From: Albidovulum aestuarii | GTDB taxonomy: Bacteria > Pseudomonadota > Alphaproteobacteria > Rhodobacterales > Rhodobacteraceae | Length of the DNA: 64,000 nt | Assembly: GCF_029961185.1 (NCBI RefSeq) | Contig: NZ_JASBQQ010000008.1 | Location: 62,001 to 126,000 of the forward strand | Reading direction: 5' to 3' | In this document: piece by piece, positions 27,025 to 37,750 of the stretch | Numbering within the stretch: the stretch's first letter is position 1 | How the letters are laid out: the number at the start of each line of letters is the position of its first letter | The notes under the pieces: model-generated | Seen by the model: only the letters and a program-made list of their open reading frames with translations | What the model was told of the DNA's origin: nothing | Database searches by the model: none | Made by a program: the position numbers and the translations under genes

Positions 27025-28197
27025 TCAGGGTGTATTCGCGAGGGGAACGATACGGGGGGTATCGGCCTCCGGGGCGATTTCCTCGAAATCGAAATTGTCC
27101 AGTTTGGCGGCGCGCTTGCCGGCCCGCTCGGCGGCCATCGTAATCCCTTCGAGATCGCTGCGGGCCTGATGGAAATGGGTGGAGAGCTTGTCGACCCTCT
27201 CCACCACAAGTTCAACGTCGCGGTGCAATTGGCGGAGCGTCGTGCGGATCGCGCCCGCCTGTTCGCGCATGCGGGCGTCCTTCAAGACCGCGCGCATCGT
27301 GTTCAGGGTCGCCATGCAGGTCGTGGGCGAAACGATCCAGACCTTGGCATTGAAGCCCTCGCGCACTAGTTCGGGGAAGTTCGCATGCAGCTCGGCATAG
27401 ACCGCCTCGGAGGGCAGGAACATCAGCGCGCCGTCGGCGGTTTCGCCGTCGAGGATGTATTTCTCGGCAATCGCCTTGATGTGATTGCGGACGGCGATCC
27501 GCAACATCCTTTGCGCCTCGATCAACTGCGACTGGTGTTCGGCCCGGCGCAGCGCCTCATAAGCTTCCAGCGGGAATTTCGAGTCGATGACTATGGGGCC
27601 AGGCGGGTTCGGCAGGTGGATCAGGCAGTCGGCGCGTTTGCCGTTCGAGAGCGTCGCCTGCATGGTCACGGCGTCCGGCGGCATCGCCTTTCTGACGATG
27701 TCGTTCAGTTGAATTTCCCCGAAAGCGCCGCGTGTCTGCTTGTTCGACAGGATGTCCTGCAGCGACAGCACATCGCCCGACAGTTTCTCGATATTCGACT
27801 GCGCCTTGTCGATGGTCTCCAGCCGTTGCTGCAATTCCCCGAGCGACCGGGCGGTGCGGGTCGCCGTGCCCTGCAGGCTTTCGGTCATGCCGCGTGAGAC
27901 TTCGGCGAGGCGCTGCTCCATCAGTTGAAGCACCCGTGTCTGCGATGCAGCCTGCGCCTCGGAGACATGGGTGAGACCCCCCGTCAGCCGTTCCTGCCCG
28001 GCACTCAGGTTTTCGACCCGGTTGCCAAGTTGGGTCAGGTGATAGCCAAGGGGTTCGGTCATCCGTGCCGAGCGTGCGGCGGCACGGAGCGTGACGATCA
28101 GCAGGATGAAGAGCAAAAGCACCAGCGCCGCGCCGCCGAGCGCGGCGAGGACGACGGGATCGTCAAGCGTGTAGGTCTGGCCATTGAGCGTGATCAT
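27025..28197 (-). CDS. rmuC: RmuC-family DNA recombination protein
   Basis: RmuC proteins limit recombination at inverted repeats and carry a restriction-endonuclease-like core. The 390-residue protein has one N-terminal membrane helix (VVLAALGGAALVLLLFILLI), a long coiled coil (about 50-150) and the RmuC domain with IVIDSKFPLEAYEA and SPTTCMATLNTMRAVLKD. Its ATG overlaps the mutL stop (ATGA 28194-28197), so it is translationally coupled to mismatch repair. Confidence 0.92.
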   Translation of the reverse strand: MITLNGQTYTLDDPVVLAALGGAALVLLLFILLIVTLRAAARSARMTEPLGYHLTQLGNRVENLSAGQERLTGGLTHVSEAQAASQTRVLQLMEQRLAEVSRGMTESLQGTATRTARSLGELQQRLETIDKAQSNIEKLSGDVLSLQDILSNKQTRGAFGEIQLNDIVRKAMPPDAVTMQATLSNGKRADCLIHLPNPPGPIVIDSKFPLEAYEALRRAEHQSQLIEAQRMLRIAVRNHIKAIAEKYILDGETADGALMFLPSEAVYAELHANFPELVREGFNAKVWIVSPTTCMATLNTMRAVLKDARMREQAGAIRTTLRQLHRDVELVVERVDKLSTHFHQARSDLEGITMAAERAGKRAAKLDNFDFEEIAPEADTPRIVPLANTP

Positions 28198-30038
28198 GTG
28201 CGTCCGAATAGCCGTTCGATATCGCTGAGTTTCAGTTCGACATAGGTGGGTCGGCCGTGATTGCACTGGCCGGAAAGCGGTGTCTTCTCCATCTCGCGCA
28301 GCAGGGCGTTCATCTCATCAGGCCGCATGCGACGGCCGGAACGGATGGAGCCGTGGCAGGACATGCGGGACAGGACGGCGTCGATCCGACTTTGCAGGCG
28401 CTGGCTGTCGCCGAGATCGTGCAACTCGTCGAGGATGTCCTTCAGAAGCGCTGTTGCGTTGACCTCGCCCAGAACGGCCGGGGTTTCGCGCACCGCAATG
28501 GCACCGCCGCCGAAGGGCTCGATGGTGAGGCCCAACTGCGAGAGCGCCTCTGCATGGTCGAGCAGAAGTCTTGCGTCGCCTTCGGACAAGTCAACGATCT
28601 CGGGGATCAGAAGCGCCTGTGCGGCGACGCCGTTTTCCGCGCGCTGGCGTTTGAGACGTTCGTAGACGAGGCGTTCATGGGCGGCGTGCTGGTCGACGAT
28701 GACAAGACCGGTTTCGGTCTGGGCAATGATGTAGTTTTCATGCAGCTGTGCCCGCGCCGCGCCCAGCGGGCAGGCTTCGATGGCCTCCTCGTGCGCCTGC
28801 GGCTTCTCGTCGGCGGGAGGATCGAAACGGGCAGAGGCTTCGGCAAAGCCTGGGGCAAGCTGGGCCTGCGCGGTATAGGCGGCGCGAAGCGCGGTCTGCG
28901 ACGGCCGGTCCATCTGATAGATGCGTGGGCCAGCGGGTTCGGGCCGCATCGCGCCAAGGGTGAGGCTGGAGACGGTCGAAGACGCGCGGTATCCGGCCTC
29001 GGCCAGAGCGTGCCTGAGCGCTGAGACGATAAGCCCGCGCGCCACACCCGGTTCGCGGAAACGCACCTCGGCCTTGGCGGGATGCACGTTCACATCCACA
29101 CGCTCGGGATCGCAGATGAGGTTGAGGACCGCAGCCGGATGCCGGTCACGCGACAGTACGTCCATGTAACCCGCCCGAAGCGCGCCGATCAGCAGCTTGT
29201 CGCGGACCGGGCGGCCATTGACGAAAAGGAACTGCTCCACCGCGGCGCCGCGCGAATAGGTGGGCAAAGCGGCAAGGCCGGTCAGGCGAATGCCTTCGCG
29301 TTCGGCATCAATGGACAGGGCATTGTCGGCGAAATCCGAACCGATGAGTGCCCTGAGCCTTTGGCTCAGGGCTTCGAAGAGGTCGCCCTGTTCGGCATCG
29401 GCACGCAGCACGACGCGACCCTCGCCACCGCCCGTCACGTCCCGCAGGACGAAGCCGACGCCGGGTTCGGCCATCGCCAGCCGCTGGATGACATCCTTGA
29501 TCGCCTGCGCCTCGGCCCGGTCGGAGCGCAGGAACTTCAGCCGCGCGGGCGTCGCGTAGAAGAGGTCGCGCAACTCCACGACCGTGCCCTTCGTCAGCGC
29601 GGCGGGGCGCACGGGGGCTATGCGGCCGCCGGCGACCGCAATGGCGGCGGCCTCCGCGCCTTCTGCACGCGAGGTGATCTTCAGCCGCGCCACGGCGCCG
29701 AGCGACGGCAGAGCCTCGCCCCGGAACCCGAAGGAGCGGATGTTCAGGAGGTCCGATCCGTCGATCTTGGATGTCGCGTGGCGCGCGAGCGCCAGCGGAA
29801 GGTCTTCGGCGGTCATGCCGCAGCCGTCATCCGTGACGCGGATCAGAGTCTTGCCGCCATCGGCATAGGCAACCTCGATGCGCGCCGCGCCTGCATCGAG
29901 CGCGTTTTCCACCAGTTCCTTCACTGCGGAGGCCGGGCGCTCGACCACTTCGCCGGCCGCAATCCGGTTCACAGCCGCTTCGTCAAGCTGGCGGATTACG
30001 GACCGTTCAGGCGTTATTTTGGGGCTCTCGGCGTTCAT
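28194..30038 (-). CDS. mutL: DNA mismatch repair protein MutL with endonuclease motif
   Basis: MutL couples mismatch recognition by MutS to strand removal. The 614-residue protein has the GHKL ATPase N-terminus (NRIAAGEVVERPASAVKELV, DDGCGM, FGFRGEALPS). Its C-terminal domain carries the metal-binding endonuclease motif DQHAAHERLVYE (consensus DQHAx2Ex4E) and the partner motifs CHGSIRSG and CNHGRPT, as expected in organisms without MutH. A Pro/Gln-rich linker joins the domains. Start ATG 30038. Confidence 0.97.
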   Translation of the reverse strand: MNAESPKITPERSVIRQLDEAAVNRIAAGEVVERPASAVKELVENALDAGAARIEVAYADGGKTLIRVTDDGCGMTAEDLPLALARHATSKIDGSDLLNIRSFGFRGEALPSLGAVARLKITSRAEGAEAAAIAVAGGRIAPVRPAALTKGTVVELRDLFYATPARLKFLRSDRAEAQAIKDVIQRLAMAEPGVGFVLRDVTGGGEGRVVLRADAEQGDLFEALSQRLRALIGSDFADNALSIDAEREGIRLTGLAALPTYSRGAAVEQFLFVNGRPVRDKLLIGALRAGYMDVLSRDRHPAAVLNLICDPERVDVNVHPAKAEVRFREPGVARGLIVSALRHALAEAGYRASSTVSSLTLGAMRPEPAGPRIYQMDRPSQTALRAAYTAQAQLAPGFAEASARFDPPADEKPQAHEEAIEACPLGAARAQLHENYIIAQTETGLVIVDQHAAHERLVYERLKRQRAENGVAAQALLIPEIVDLSEGDARLLLDHAEALSQLGLTIEPFGGGAIAVRETPAVLGEVNATALLKDILDELHDLGDSQRLQSRIDAVLSRMSCHGSIRSGRRMRPDEMNALLREMEKTPLSGQCNHGRPTYVELKLSDIERLFGRT

Positions 30039-30104
30039 CCTACAAGAATTAGCATGGGCCGAAAGATTCGGCCATGGTTTGTTCCTGTCGCGACACAGGG
30101 AAAA

Positions 30105-30971
30105 TCAGGCGGGTCCAGCGGCGAGGCTGTCGCAGAGCGCATCCCACTGGGACCGGCTGATCCGTTCCTTCGCGGCGAGCAGCCAGTAGGTTTCGTGATG
30201 GGCCAGGCGGTCTTCGCTGACCGGTACCAGACGCCCGGATTGCAGATCGGCCTGACAGAGCGGTAGCGACCCCAGAACCACCCCCTGCCCCGCCCGCGCC
30301 GCCGCCAGCGCGGACGAAAACGTGTCGAAGCGCAGCAACGGCACCGGGGTGGTCGGCGTGCCGGTGCGGGCGGCCCAGTCGGTCCAACCGGGGCGCGGGC
30401 CGGAGACCGCGATGCGGGGCAGGTCATGCCACGATGTCCCGGCGCTCAGCAGCCCCGGCGCGGCAAGCGGCGCCATGACTTCGGGGTAAAGCGGCACCTT
30501 CAGGGCATGTGGCCAGTCGCCCGCGCCATAGCGGATACGGACCGTATCGTCGTCATGCGCGGTCTCGGCGCTGAGTACCATGGTGCGGAATGTGATCTGC
30601 CCGCCCGTCGCGGCCCGCAGCCGGCCAAGGCGCGGCGCGATCCAGAGGTCGATGACCGAGGTGCTGGCCGAAATCGTCAACCTGTCGCGGGCGACACCGA
30701 AGAGCGCTTCGGAGCTTTCGCGCAGGCTTTCCAGCGCCGTTCGAACATGGGGCAGCCACGCCTCGCCCTCGACCGTTAACGCGATGGAGCGTGCCTGCCG
30801 GACAAAGAGCCGCGTACTGAGGCGGCGTTCAAGATGGCCGATGCGCTGGCTGATTGCCGACTGCGTCAACCCGGTTTCTGCCGCCGCGCCCGTGAAACTG
30901 CCCGTGCGTGCCGCAGCTTCGAAGGCGCGGACCCATTCCAGCGGCAGATTGTCGAAGCTTCGATCATCCAT
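30105..30971 (-). CDS. LysR-type regulator (GcvA-like), likely regulator of tmpAB
   Basis: A 288-residue LysR-family protein with a typical DNA-binding N-terminus (LPLEWVRAFEAAARTGSFTG, GLTQSAISQRIGHLERRLST) and an effector domain resembling GcvA. It is divergent from the oxygenase pair at 31071, and the intergenic region contains the dyad ATAAAC-N11-GTTTAT, which has the T-N11-A geometry of LysR operators. Control of the neighbouring pair is inferred from this arrangement. Confidence 0.85.
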   Translation of the reverse strand: MDDRSFDNLPLEWVRAFEAAARTGSFTGAAAETGLTQSAISQRIGHLERRLSTRLFVRQARSIALTVEGEAWLPHVRTALESLRESSEALFGVARDRLTISASTSVIDLWIAPRLGRLRAATGGQITFRTMVLSAETAHDDDTVRIRYGAGDWPHALKVPLYPEVMAPLAAPGLLSAGTSWHDLPRIAVSGPRPGWTDWAARTGTPTTPVPLLRFDTFSSALAAARAGQGVVLGSLPLCQADLQSGRLVPVSEDRLAHHETYWLLAAKERISRSQWDALCDSLAAGPA

Positions 30972-30993
30972 TAGGAAAACGATACCTTAGATC

Positions 30994-32797
<1,804 letters not shown>

Positions 32798-32868
32798 CGG
32801 CCCGCACCCTTGTTGCGTCCGCGCCCGGCAGGCCTTATTGCCGGGAGGATCAGCAAAAGGGTTTCCGC

Positions 32869-33483
32869 ATGGCCTATCATCTTTATCAGGGCGACCTGCC
32901 CGACGGGCTGGACCTTGGCCCCGTTGTCGCGATCGATACCGAGACGATGGGCCTTGACCCGCGCCGCGACCGGCTCTGCGTCGTGCAGTTGTCGTCGGGC
33001 GACGGCGACGCGCATCTGGTGCAGATCGCCAAGGGGCAGAAAAGCGCGCCCAATCTGGAGCAGATGCTGGCCGATCCCGCCACGCTGAAGCTCTTTCATT
33101 TCGGGCGCTTCGACATCGCCGCCTTGAAGAACGCCTTCGGCGTCACCACCTCGCCGGTCTACTGCACCAAGATCGCCTCGAAGATGGTGCGCACCTTCAC
33201 CGACCGTCACGGGCTGAAATACCTGTTGCAGGAGCTTCTGGGGGTCGATGTGTCGAAACAACAGCAGACCTCGGATTGGGGCGCGCAGACGCTGACCGAA
33301 GCACAACAGGATTACGCGGCCTCGGACGTGCTCTATCTGCACCGGCTTAAGGCGGAACTGGACACCCGCCTTGCCCGCGAGGGCCGCACCGAGCTGGCCC
33401 AGGCCTGTTTCGACTTCCTGCCCACCCGCGCCATTCTGGACCTGATGGGCTGGGGCGACGAAGCCGACATTTACAGGCACTGA
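32869..33483 (+). CDS. rnd: Ribonuclease D-type 3'-5' exonuclease
   Basis: A 204-residue short RNase D homologue containing only the DEDDy exonuclease domain: AIDTETMGLDPRRD (motif I), HFGRFDIAAL (motif II) and YAASDVLYLHRL (motif III with Tyr and Asp). The HRDC domains of E. coli RNase D are absent, as usual in this lineage. It likely trims tRNA or structured RNA 3' ends. The start ATG 32869 follows AAAAGGG. It is followed after 3 bases by kdsD and the LPS transport genes. Confidence 0.9.
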   Translation: MAYHLYQGDLPDGLDLGPVVAIDTETMGLDPRRDRLCVVQLSSGDGDAHLVQIAKGQKSAPNLEQMLADPATLKLFHFGRFDIAALKNAFGVTTSPVYCTKIASKMVRTFTDRHGLKYLLQELLGVDVSKQQQTSDWGAQTLTEAQQDYAASDVLYLHRLKAELDTRLAREGRTELAQACFDFLPTRAILDLMGWGDEADIYRH

Positions 33484-33486
33484 CCC

Positions 33487-34455
33487 ATGACCGACGCCGA
33501 GACCTTTCTTGCCACCGCCCGCCGCGTCATCGAGATCGAGGCGCGGGGCCTGACCGCGTTGTCGGCAGCATTGGGCGACAGTTTCTCGGCCGCCGTCGAC
33601 CTGATCCTGAAGGCGAAGGGCCGCATCATCGTCTCGGGCATGGGCAAGTCGGGCCATGTCGGGCGCAAAATCGCGGCGACGCTGGCTTCGACCGGCACGC
33701 CCGCGCAATATGTCCACCCCGCCGAGGCAAGCCATGGCGATCTGGGCATGGTGACGGAAGGCGACGTGGCGCTTGTCCTGTCCAATTCCGGGGAAACGCC
33801 GGAGCTTTCCGATATCATCGCCCATACACGGCGGTTTGGCATTCCGCTGATCGGGGTGGCAGGCCGGGCAGGTTCGACCCTGCTTATTCAGGCCGATGTG
33901 GCGATCCTGCTGCCCGCCGCCGAAGAGGCCTGCGGCACAGGGATCGTGCCCACGACCTCGACCACGATGACGCTGGCGCTGGGGGATGCATTGGCCGTGG
34001 CGCTGATGGAGCATCGCCGCTTCACGCCCGAGCATTTCAAGACCTTCCATCCCGGCGGCAAGCTGGGCGCGCGGCTGCTGAAAGTCGCCGATCTGATGCA
34101 TGGCGACGACGCGTTGCCGCTGGTGGCCGAGACGACACCGATGAGCGATGCGCTCCTGGTGATGAGCCAGAAGGGCTTTGGCGTGGTCGGCGTGACCGAT
34201 GCGACCGGGCGGCTGACCGGCATCGTTACCGATGGCGACCTGCGCCGCCATATGGCGGGACTTCTGGACCACAATGCGGGCGAGGTGATGACCCGCGATC
34301 CCCAAACGGTCGACCCCGGCTCGGTCGCCGAAAAGGCGGTAGCGATCATGCGCGACCGTAAGATCACCTGCCTTTTTGTCGTTGCCCCTGATGGCGACGG
34401 ACGCGCGGCTGGTATCCTAAATATCCACGACTGCCTGCGCGCCGGCGTGGCCTGA
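33487..34455 (+). CDS. kdsD: Arabinose-5-phosphate isomerase KdsD (KpsF/GutQ family)
   Basis: It converts ribulose 5-phosphate to arabinose 5-phosphate, the first step toward Kdo for LPS. The 322-residue protein has a SIS domain (IIVSGMGKSGHVGRKIAATL, ASHGDLGMV, LSNSGETPELSDII) and two C-terminal CBS motifs. It lies in the run rnd-kdsD-lptC-lptA-lptB. The kdsB gene further on, at 44.3 kb, supplies a later Kdo step. Confidence 0.94.
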   Translation: MTDAETFLATARRVIEIEARGLTALSAALGDSFSAAVDLILKAKGRIIVSGMGKSGHVGRKIAATLASTGTPAQYVHPAEASHGDLGMVTEGDVALVLSNSGETPELSDIIAHTRRFGIPLIGVAGRAGSTLLIQADVAILLPAAEEACGTGIVPTTSTTMTLALGDALAVALMEHRRFTPEHFKTFHPGGKLGARLLKVADLMHGDDALPLVAETTPMSDALLVMSQKGFGVVGVTDATGRLTGIVTDGDLRRHMAGLLDHNAGEVMTRDPQTVDPGSVAEKAVAIMRDRKITCLFVVAPDGDGRAAGILNIHDCLRAGVA

Positions 34456-34459
34456 CACC

Positions 34460-35065
34460 ATGGCGACGCGGGACAATGTCTATTCCAGCGTGATCTTCTG
34501 GCTGAAGATTGCGCTGCCGCTTCTGGCGTTGGTGATCCTATCCACCCTCTTCCTGTTCTCGCGCAGGATCGATACCGAAGCCAGCCTGCCCTATGCCGAG
34601 GTCGATATCGACACGCTGGCGCGCGACCAAAGGCTCACCGCGCCGGAATATACCGCCGTCACCACCGATGGCGCGGCGCTGAGCGTCAGTGCGGACATTG
34701 CCCGACCGTCGCAGGGCGAGGGATCGGCCAGCGCCGAACAGCTGGTCGCGGCCTATGAGACCCGCGACGGCCTTCGCATCGACCTGACGGCGGCTGCCGG
34801 CGAACTGGACCGCGCGGCAGGAAGACTGCTGTTGTCAGGCGGTGTCGTGATTGTGACGTCGGAAGGTTACCGGATGATCACCGCCGGACTTGACGGCGCA
34901 CTGGACCGGACCGAACTTGTGTCGGACGGTGAGGTGGAGGCGGACGCCCCTTTTGGCAGGATTGAGGCCGGGGGTATGGAAATCAGCCATAGTGATGCCG
35001 GGATGCCTGGCTATGATCTGGTTTTCAACAAGGGCGTGAAGCTGATATACGAGCCGGTGAACTGA
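34460..35065 (+). CDS. lptC: LPS export protein LptC
   Basis: A bitopic inner-membrane component of the Lpt bridge that carries LPS to the outer membrane. The 201-residue protein has one N-terminal helix (IALPLLALVILSTLFLF) and a periplasmic beta-jellyroll domain. The sequence family is divergent, so position directly before lptA and lptB gives most of the support. Confidence 0.87.
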   Translation: MATRDNVYSSVIFWLKIALPLLALVILSTLFLFSRRIDTEASLPYAEVDIDTLARDQRLTAPEYTAVTTDGAALSVSADIARPSQGEGSASAEQLVAAYETRDGLRIDLTAAAGELDRAAGRLLLSGGVVIVTSEGYRMITAGLDGALDRTELVSDGEVEADAPFGRIEAGGMEISHSDAGMPGYDLVFNKGVKLIYEPVN

Positions 35066-35075
35066 AGGACCGAAA

Positions 35076-35576
35076 ATGCCGACCAACTTCCGCGCCCTGA
35101 CGGCCATATTGGCCATGGCGGCACTCATGCCGTTTTCCGCGTTTGCGCAGGGGGCGGCGATTACGTTTGGCGGCATTCGCGCCGATACCAGCCTGCCGGT
35201 GGAAGTAACGGCAGATCAGCTCAATGTCAGCCAGACCGACGGGACCGCGACCTTTACCGGCAATGTCCTGATCGGACAGGGCGACATGCGGTTGTCGGCG
35301 GATGAGGTGCTGGTCGAATACGGCGGACAGGACCGGACCCGGATCGAGCGGCTTCATGCCAAGGGCGGCGTGACGCTGGTCAACGGCGCGGAAGCAGCCG
35401 AGGCCCAGGAAGCGGTTTATTCCGTCACGGCCGGAGAGGTCGTCATGACCGGCAGTGTCCTTCTGACCCAGAACGGTAGCACGATTGCAGGCGAAAGGCT
35501 GGTCGTTGATCTTGCGTCGGGCACCGGCCGGATGGAAGGCCGGGTCAAGACCGTGCTGCAACCGGGGGCCAACTGA
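35076..35576 (+). CDS. lptA: LPS transport periplasmic protein LptA
   Basis: A periplasmic bridge protein with an OstA-like beta-jellyroll. The 166 residues begin with a Sec signal ([19 protein letters not shown]) followed by [20 protein letters not shown], the classic first strands of LptA. Its stop overlaps the lptB start (TGATG). Confidence 0.93.
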   Translation: MPTNFRALTAILAMAALMPFSAFAQGAAITFGGIRADTSLPVEVTADQLNVSQTDGTATFTGNVLIGQGDMRLSADEVLVEYGGQDRTRIERLHAKGGVTLVNGAEAAEAQEAVYSVTAGEVVMTGSVLLTQNGSTIAGERLVVDLASGTGRMEGRVKTVLQPGAN

Positions 35577-36337
35577 TGTCCCGACGCCCAGACCTGAAAG
35601 TCGCGGAGGGCAGCGCAGGCCTGCGCGTCGTGCATCTGCGCAAAAGCTATCGCCGCCGCCCGGTGATCCGCGACGTGTCGATCGAGCTCGCGCGGGGCGA
35701 AGTAGTAGCACTGCTCGGCCCTAACGGTTCGGGCAAGACAACCTGCTTTTACAATATTGCGGGGCTGATCGCGCCGGACAGCGGTCAGGTGCTGATCGAC
35801 GGGCGCGACGTGACCGGCCTGCCGATGTATCGCCGCGCGCGGCTGGGCATCGGCTATCTGCCGCAGGAGGTCTCGATCTTCCGCGGCCTGTCGGTGGAGG
35901 ACAATATCCTCGCTGTTCTGGAGATCACCGAAAGCGACATCCACAAGCGCCGCGAACGGCTTGAGGAACTGCTGTCGGAGTTTTCGATCACCCATCTGCG
36001 CCGCGCGCCGGCGCTGGCCCTGTCAGGCGGCGAGCGGCGGCGGGTGGAGATCGCGCGTTGTCTGGCGGCCAACCCGAAATACCTGCTTCTGGACGAGCCG
36101 TTCGCAGGCGTCGATCCGATCTCGGTCGGTGATATCCGCACCCTGGTTCACGATCTGAAGTCGCGCGGAATCGGTGTGCTGATCACCGATCACAATGTCC
36201 GCGAGACACTGGAGATCGTTGACCGCGCCTATATCCTGCATGACGGGACCGTTCTGATGAGCGGCACGGCCGACGAAGTCGTGCGCGATGAAAACGTTCG
36301 TCGTGTATATCTGGGGCAGAGTTTCCGCATCTCCTGA
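35576..36337 (+). CDS. lptB: LPS export ABC transporter ATPase LptB
   Basis: The cytoplasmic ATPase that powers the Lpt machine. 253 residues with Walker [20 protein letters not shown], signature [16 protein letters not shown], Walker [15 protein letters not shown] and the LptB-typical [17 protein letters not shown]. The next gene is hpf, without the rpoN gene that separates the two in many proteobacteria. Confidence 0.96.
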   Translation: MSRRPDLKVAEGSAGLRVVHLRKSYRRRPVIRDVSIELARGEVVALLGPNGSGKTTCFYNIAGLIAPDSGQVLIDGRDVTGLPMYRRARLGIGYLPQEVSIFRGLSVEDNILAVLEITESDIHKRRERLEELLSEFSITHLRRAPALALSGGERRRVEIARCLAANPKYLLLDEPFAGVDPISVGDIRTLVHDLKSRGIGVLITDHNVRETLEIVDRAYILHDGTVLMSGTADEVVRDENVRRVYLGQSFRIS

Positions 36338-36672
36338 CCTGAGCCCCCGCGCTCGCCGTTCCGGCACTTCAGAAGGCGGCGTTTCACGATCTGGGCATGC
36401 GCGCAAAAAACAGCTTCTACCTCGCCTCACCATGAACCGATATCGGCCAGATAGGTCAAAGAGGGCGTTGACATCCCGTGCCGAATTGTCGCCAAATATA
36501 TCAAATGCATGCGCGTACCCTCATTGATCGGGCGATAGCGTCGGAAGGTTTTCAGACAGAACCAGCCGCCAGGCGTGCACAAGGCAAAATCGCAAAAAAT
36601 GTATCCAATTCAGTCGTCCTGAGCATTCAGGGCGAGAGGCAGAGAATCAACTCACCCAAAAAAGGAGGTGTC
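36338..36672 (+). promoter_or_regulatory. 335-base region between lptB and hpf with a possible promoter
   Basis: No convincing gene lies here; the open frame leading into hpf lacks a plausible start. A TTGACA at 36468-36473 is followed by AT-rich CAAATATATC (36493-36502), a possible promoter with long spacing. A strong AAAGGAGG lies at 36661-36667 just ahead of hpf. No intrinsic terminator is obvious after lptB. Confidence 0.35.
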
Positions 36673-37245
36673 ATGAGATACAGAATCAGTGGCAGGCAGA
36701 TCGACGTCGGCGATGCGCTTCAGACCCATGTGCGGTCGGAACTTGCAGAAACGGTCGAAAAATATTCTCAGCGCCCGACCGACGCGACGGTGATCTTCGC
36801 CCGCGATGCACATGAGTATTCCTGCGAAGCCACGGTGCACCTTTCGACCGGCCTGACCGCGTCCGCGAAGGGACAGGCGACGGAGATCTATTCGGCGTTC
36901 GAAGCATGCCGTGAAAAGATGGACAAGCAGCTTCGGCGTTATAAGCGGCGTCTGCGGGATCACCATCGTGACCGTACGGCCCCGGTTGAATTTGCGGGCG
37001 CACCCATGTATGTGCTCGCCGCGAATGGTGAAGCGGCGGATTCTGAGCCGGAAAGCCTGCAACCGATGATCATCGCCGAGATGGAGACTCAGATCCCGTC
37101 CCTTTCGGTTGGTGAGGCGGTCATGCAGATGGAACTTGCCGGGGCGCCGTTGTTGGTGTTTCGAAACGAAAAGAACGGCGGGGTCAGTGTGGTCCATCGC
37201 CGGGACGATGGGAATGTAGGCTGGATCGACACGTCGACTGGCTAG
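36673..37245 (+). CDS. hpf: Long-form ribosome hibernation promoting factor
   Basis: HPF binds the 30S subunit and causes 100S dimers in stationary phase. The 190-residue length and the presence of both the N-terminal beta-alpha domain (MRYRISGRQIDVGDALQTHV) and the C-terminal dimerisation domain (SVGEAVMQMELAGAPLLVFR, NVGWIDTSTG) mark the long form. The ATG at 36673 has a near-perfect ribosome binding site. ptsN follows after 37 bases, the usual partner. Confidence 0.95.
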   Translation: MRYRISGRQIDVGDALQTHVRSELAETVEKYSQRPTDATVIFARDAHEYSCEATVHLSTGLTASAKGQATEIYSAFEACREKMDKQLRRYKRRLRDHHRDRTAPVEFAGAPMYVLAANGEAADSEPESLQPMIIAEMETQIPSLSVGEAVMQMELAGAPLLVFRNEKNGGVSVVHRRDDGNVGWIDTSTG

Positions 37246-37282
37246 ACAAGGCGCAGCGACAGCGCAGGAACAGTTAGGGCAC

Positions 37283-37747
37283 ATGGAACTATCGAGCCTT
37301 TTGAAGCCGGCGGCGGTCCGGGTCCTCGGACACGCCACCAGCAAGAAGCGTCTGTTTCAGGATCTGGGTGACATCACCCAGTCCATCTACGGGCTGGATG
37401 CAACCGCCACCGTAGACGCGCTTCAGGAGCGTGAGAGCCTGGGCCCGACCGGTGTCGGTCATGGCGTTGCGCTGCCGCATGCCCGGCTCGAAGGGCTCGA
37501 TCATGTCGTTGGCGTCTTCCTGCGGCTGGAAAAGCCGCTGGATTTCGACGCTGTCGACCGCCAGCCGGTCGATCTGGTCTTTGCCCTCTTTGCGCCGAAG
37601 GATGCCGGCGTCGAACATCTGAAGGCACTCGCGCTCGTCTCTCGGACGATGCGCGAGTCCTCGATTTGCGCGAAACTGCGCGCAAACGCCGACCCAGCGG
37701 CCCTGCACGCCGTCCTGACCGAGGCACGGTCGAACCAAGCGGCCTGA
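37283..37747 (+). CDS. ptsN: Nitrogen PTS enzyme IIA (PtsN)
   Basis: EIIA-Ntr, a regulatory phosphoprotein of the nitrogen PTS. The 154-residue protein has the phosphorylation site His66 in GVGHGVALPHARLEGLD. No permease domain is present. It converges with the sulfotransferase gene, with three bases between stop codons. PtsN commonly influences K+ transport and nitrogen or carbon balance (family knowledge). Confidence 0.94.
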   Translation: MELSSLLKPAAVRVLGHATSKKRLFQDLGDITQSIYGLDATATVDALQERESLGPTGVGHGVALPHARLEGLDHVVGVFLRLEKPLDFDAVDRQPVDLVFALFAPKDAGVEHLKALALVSRTMRESSICAKLRANADPAALHAVLTEARSNQAA

Positions 37748-37750
37748 CGT

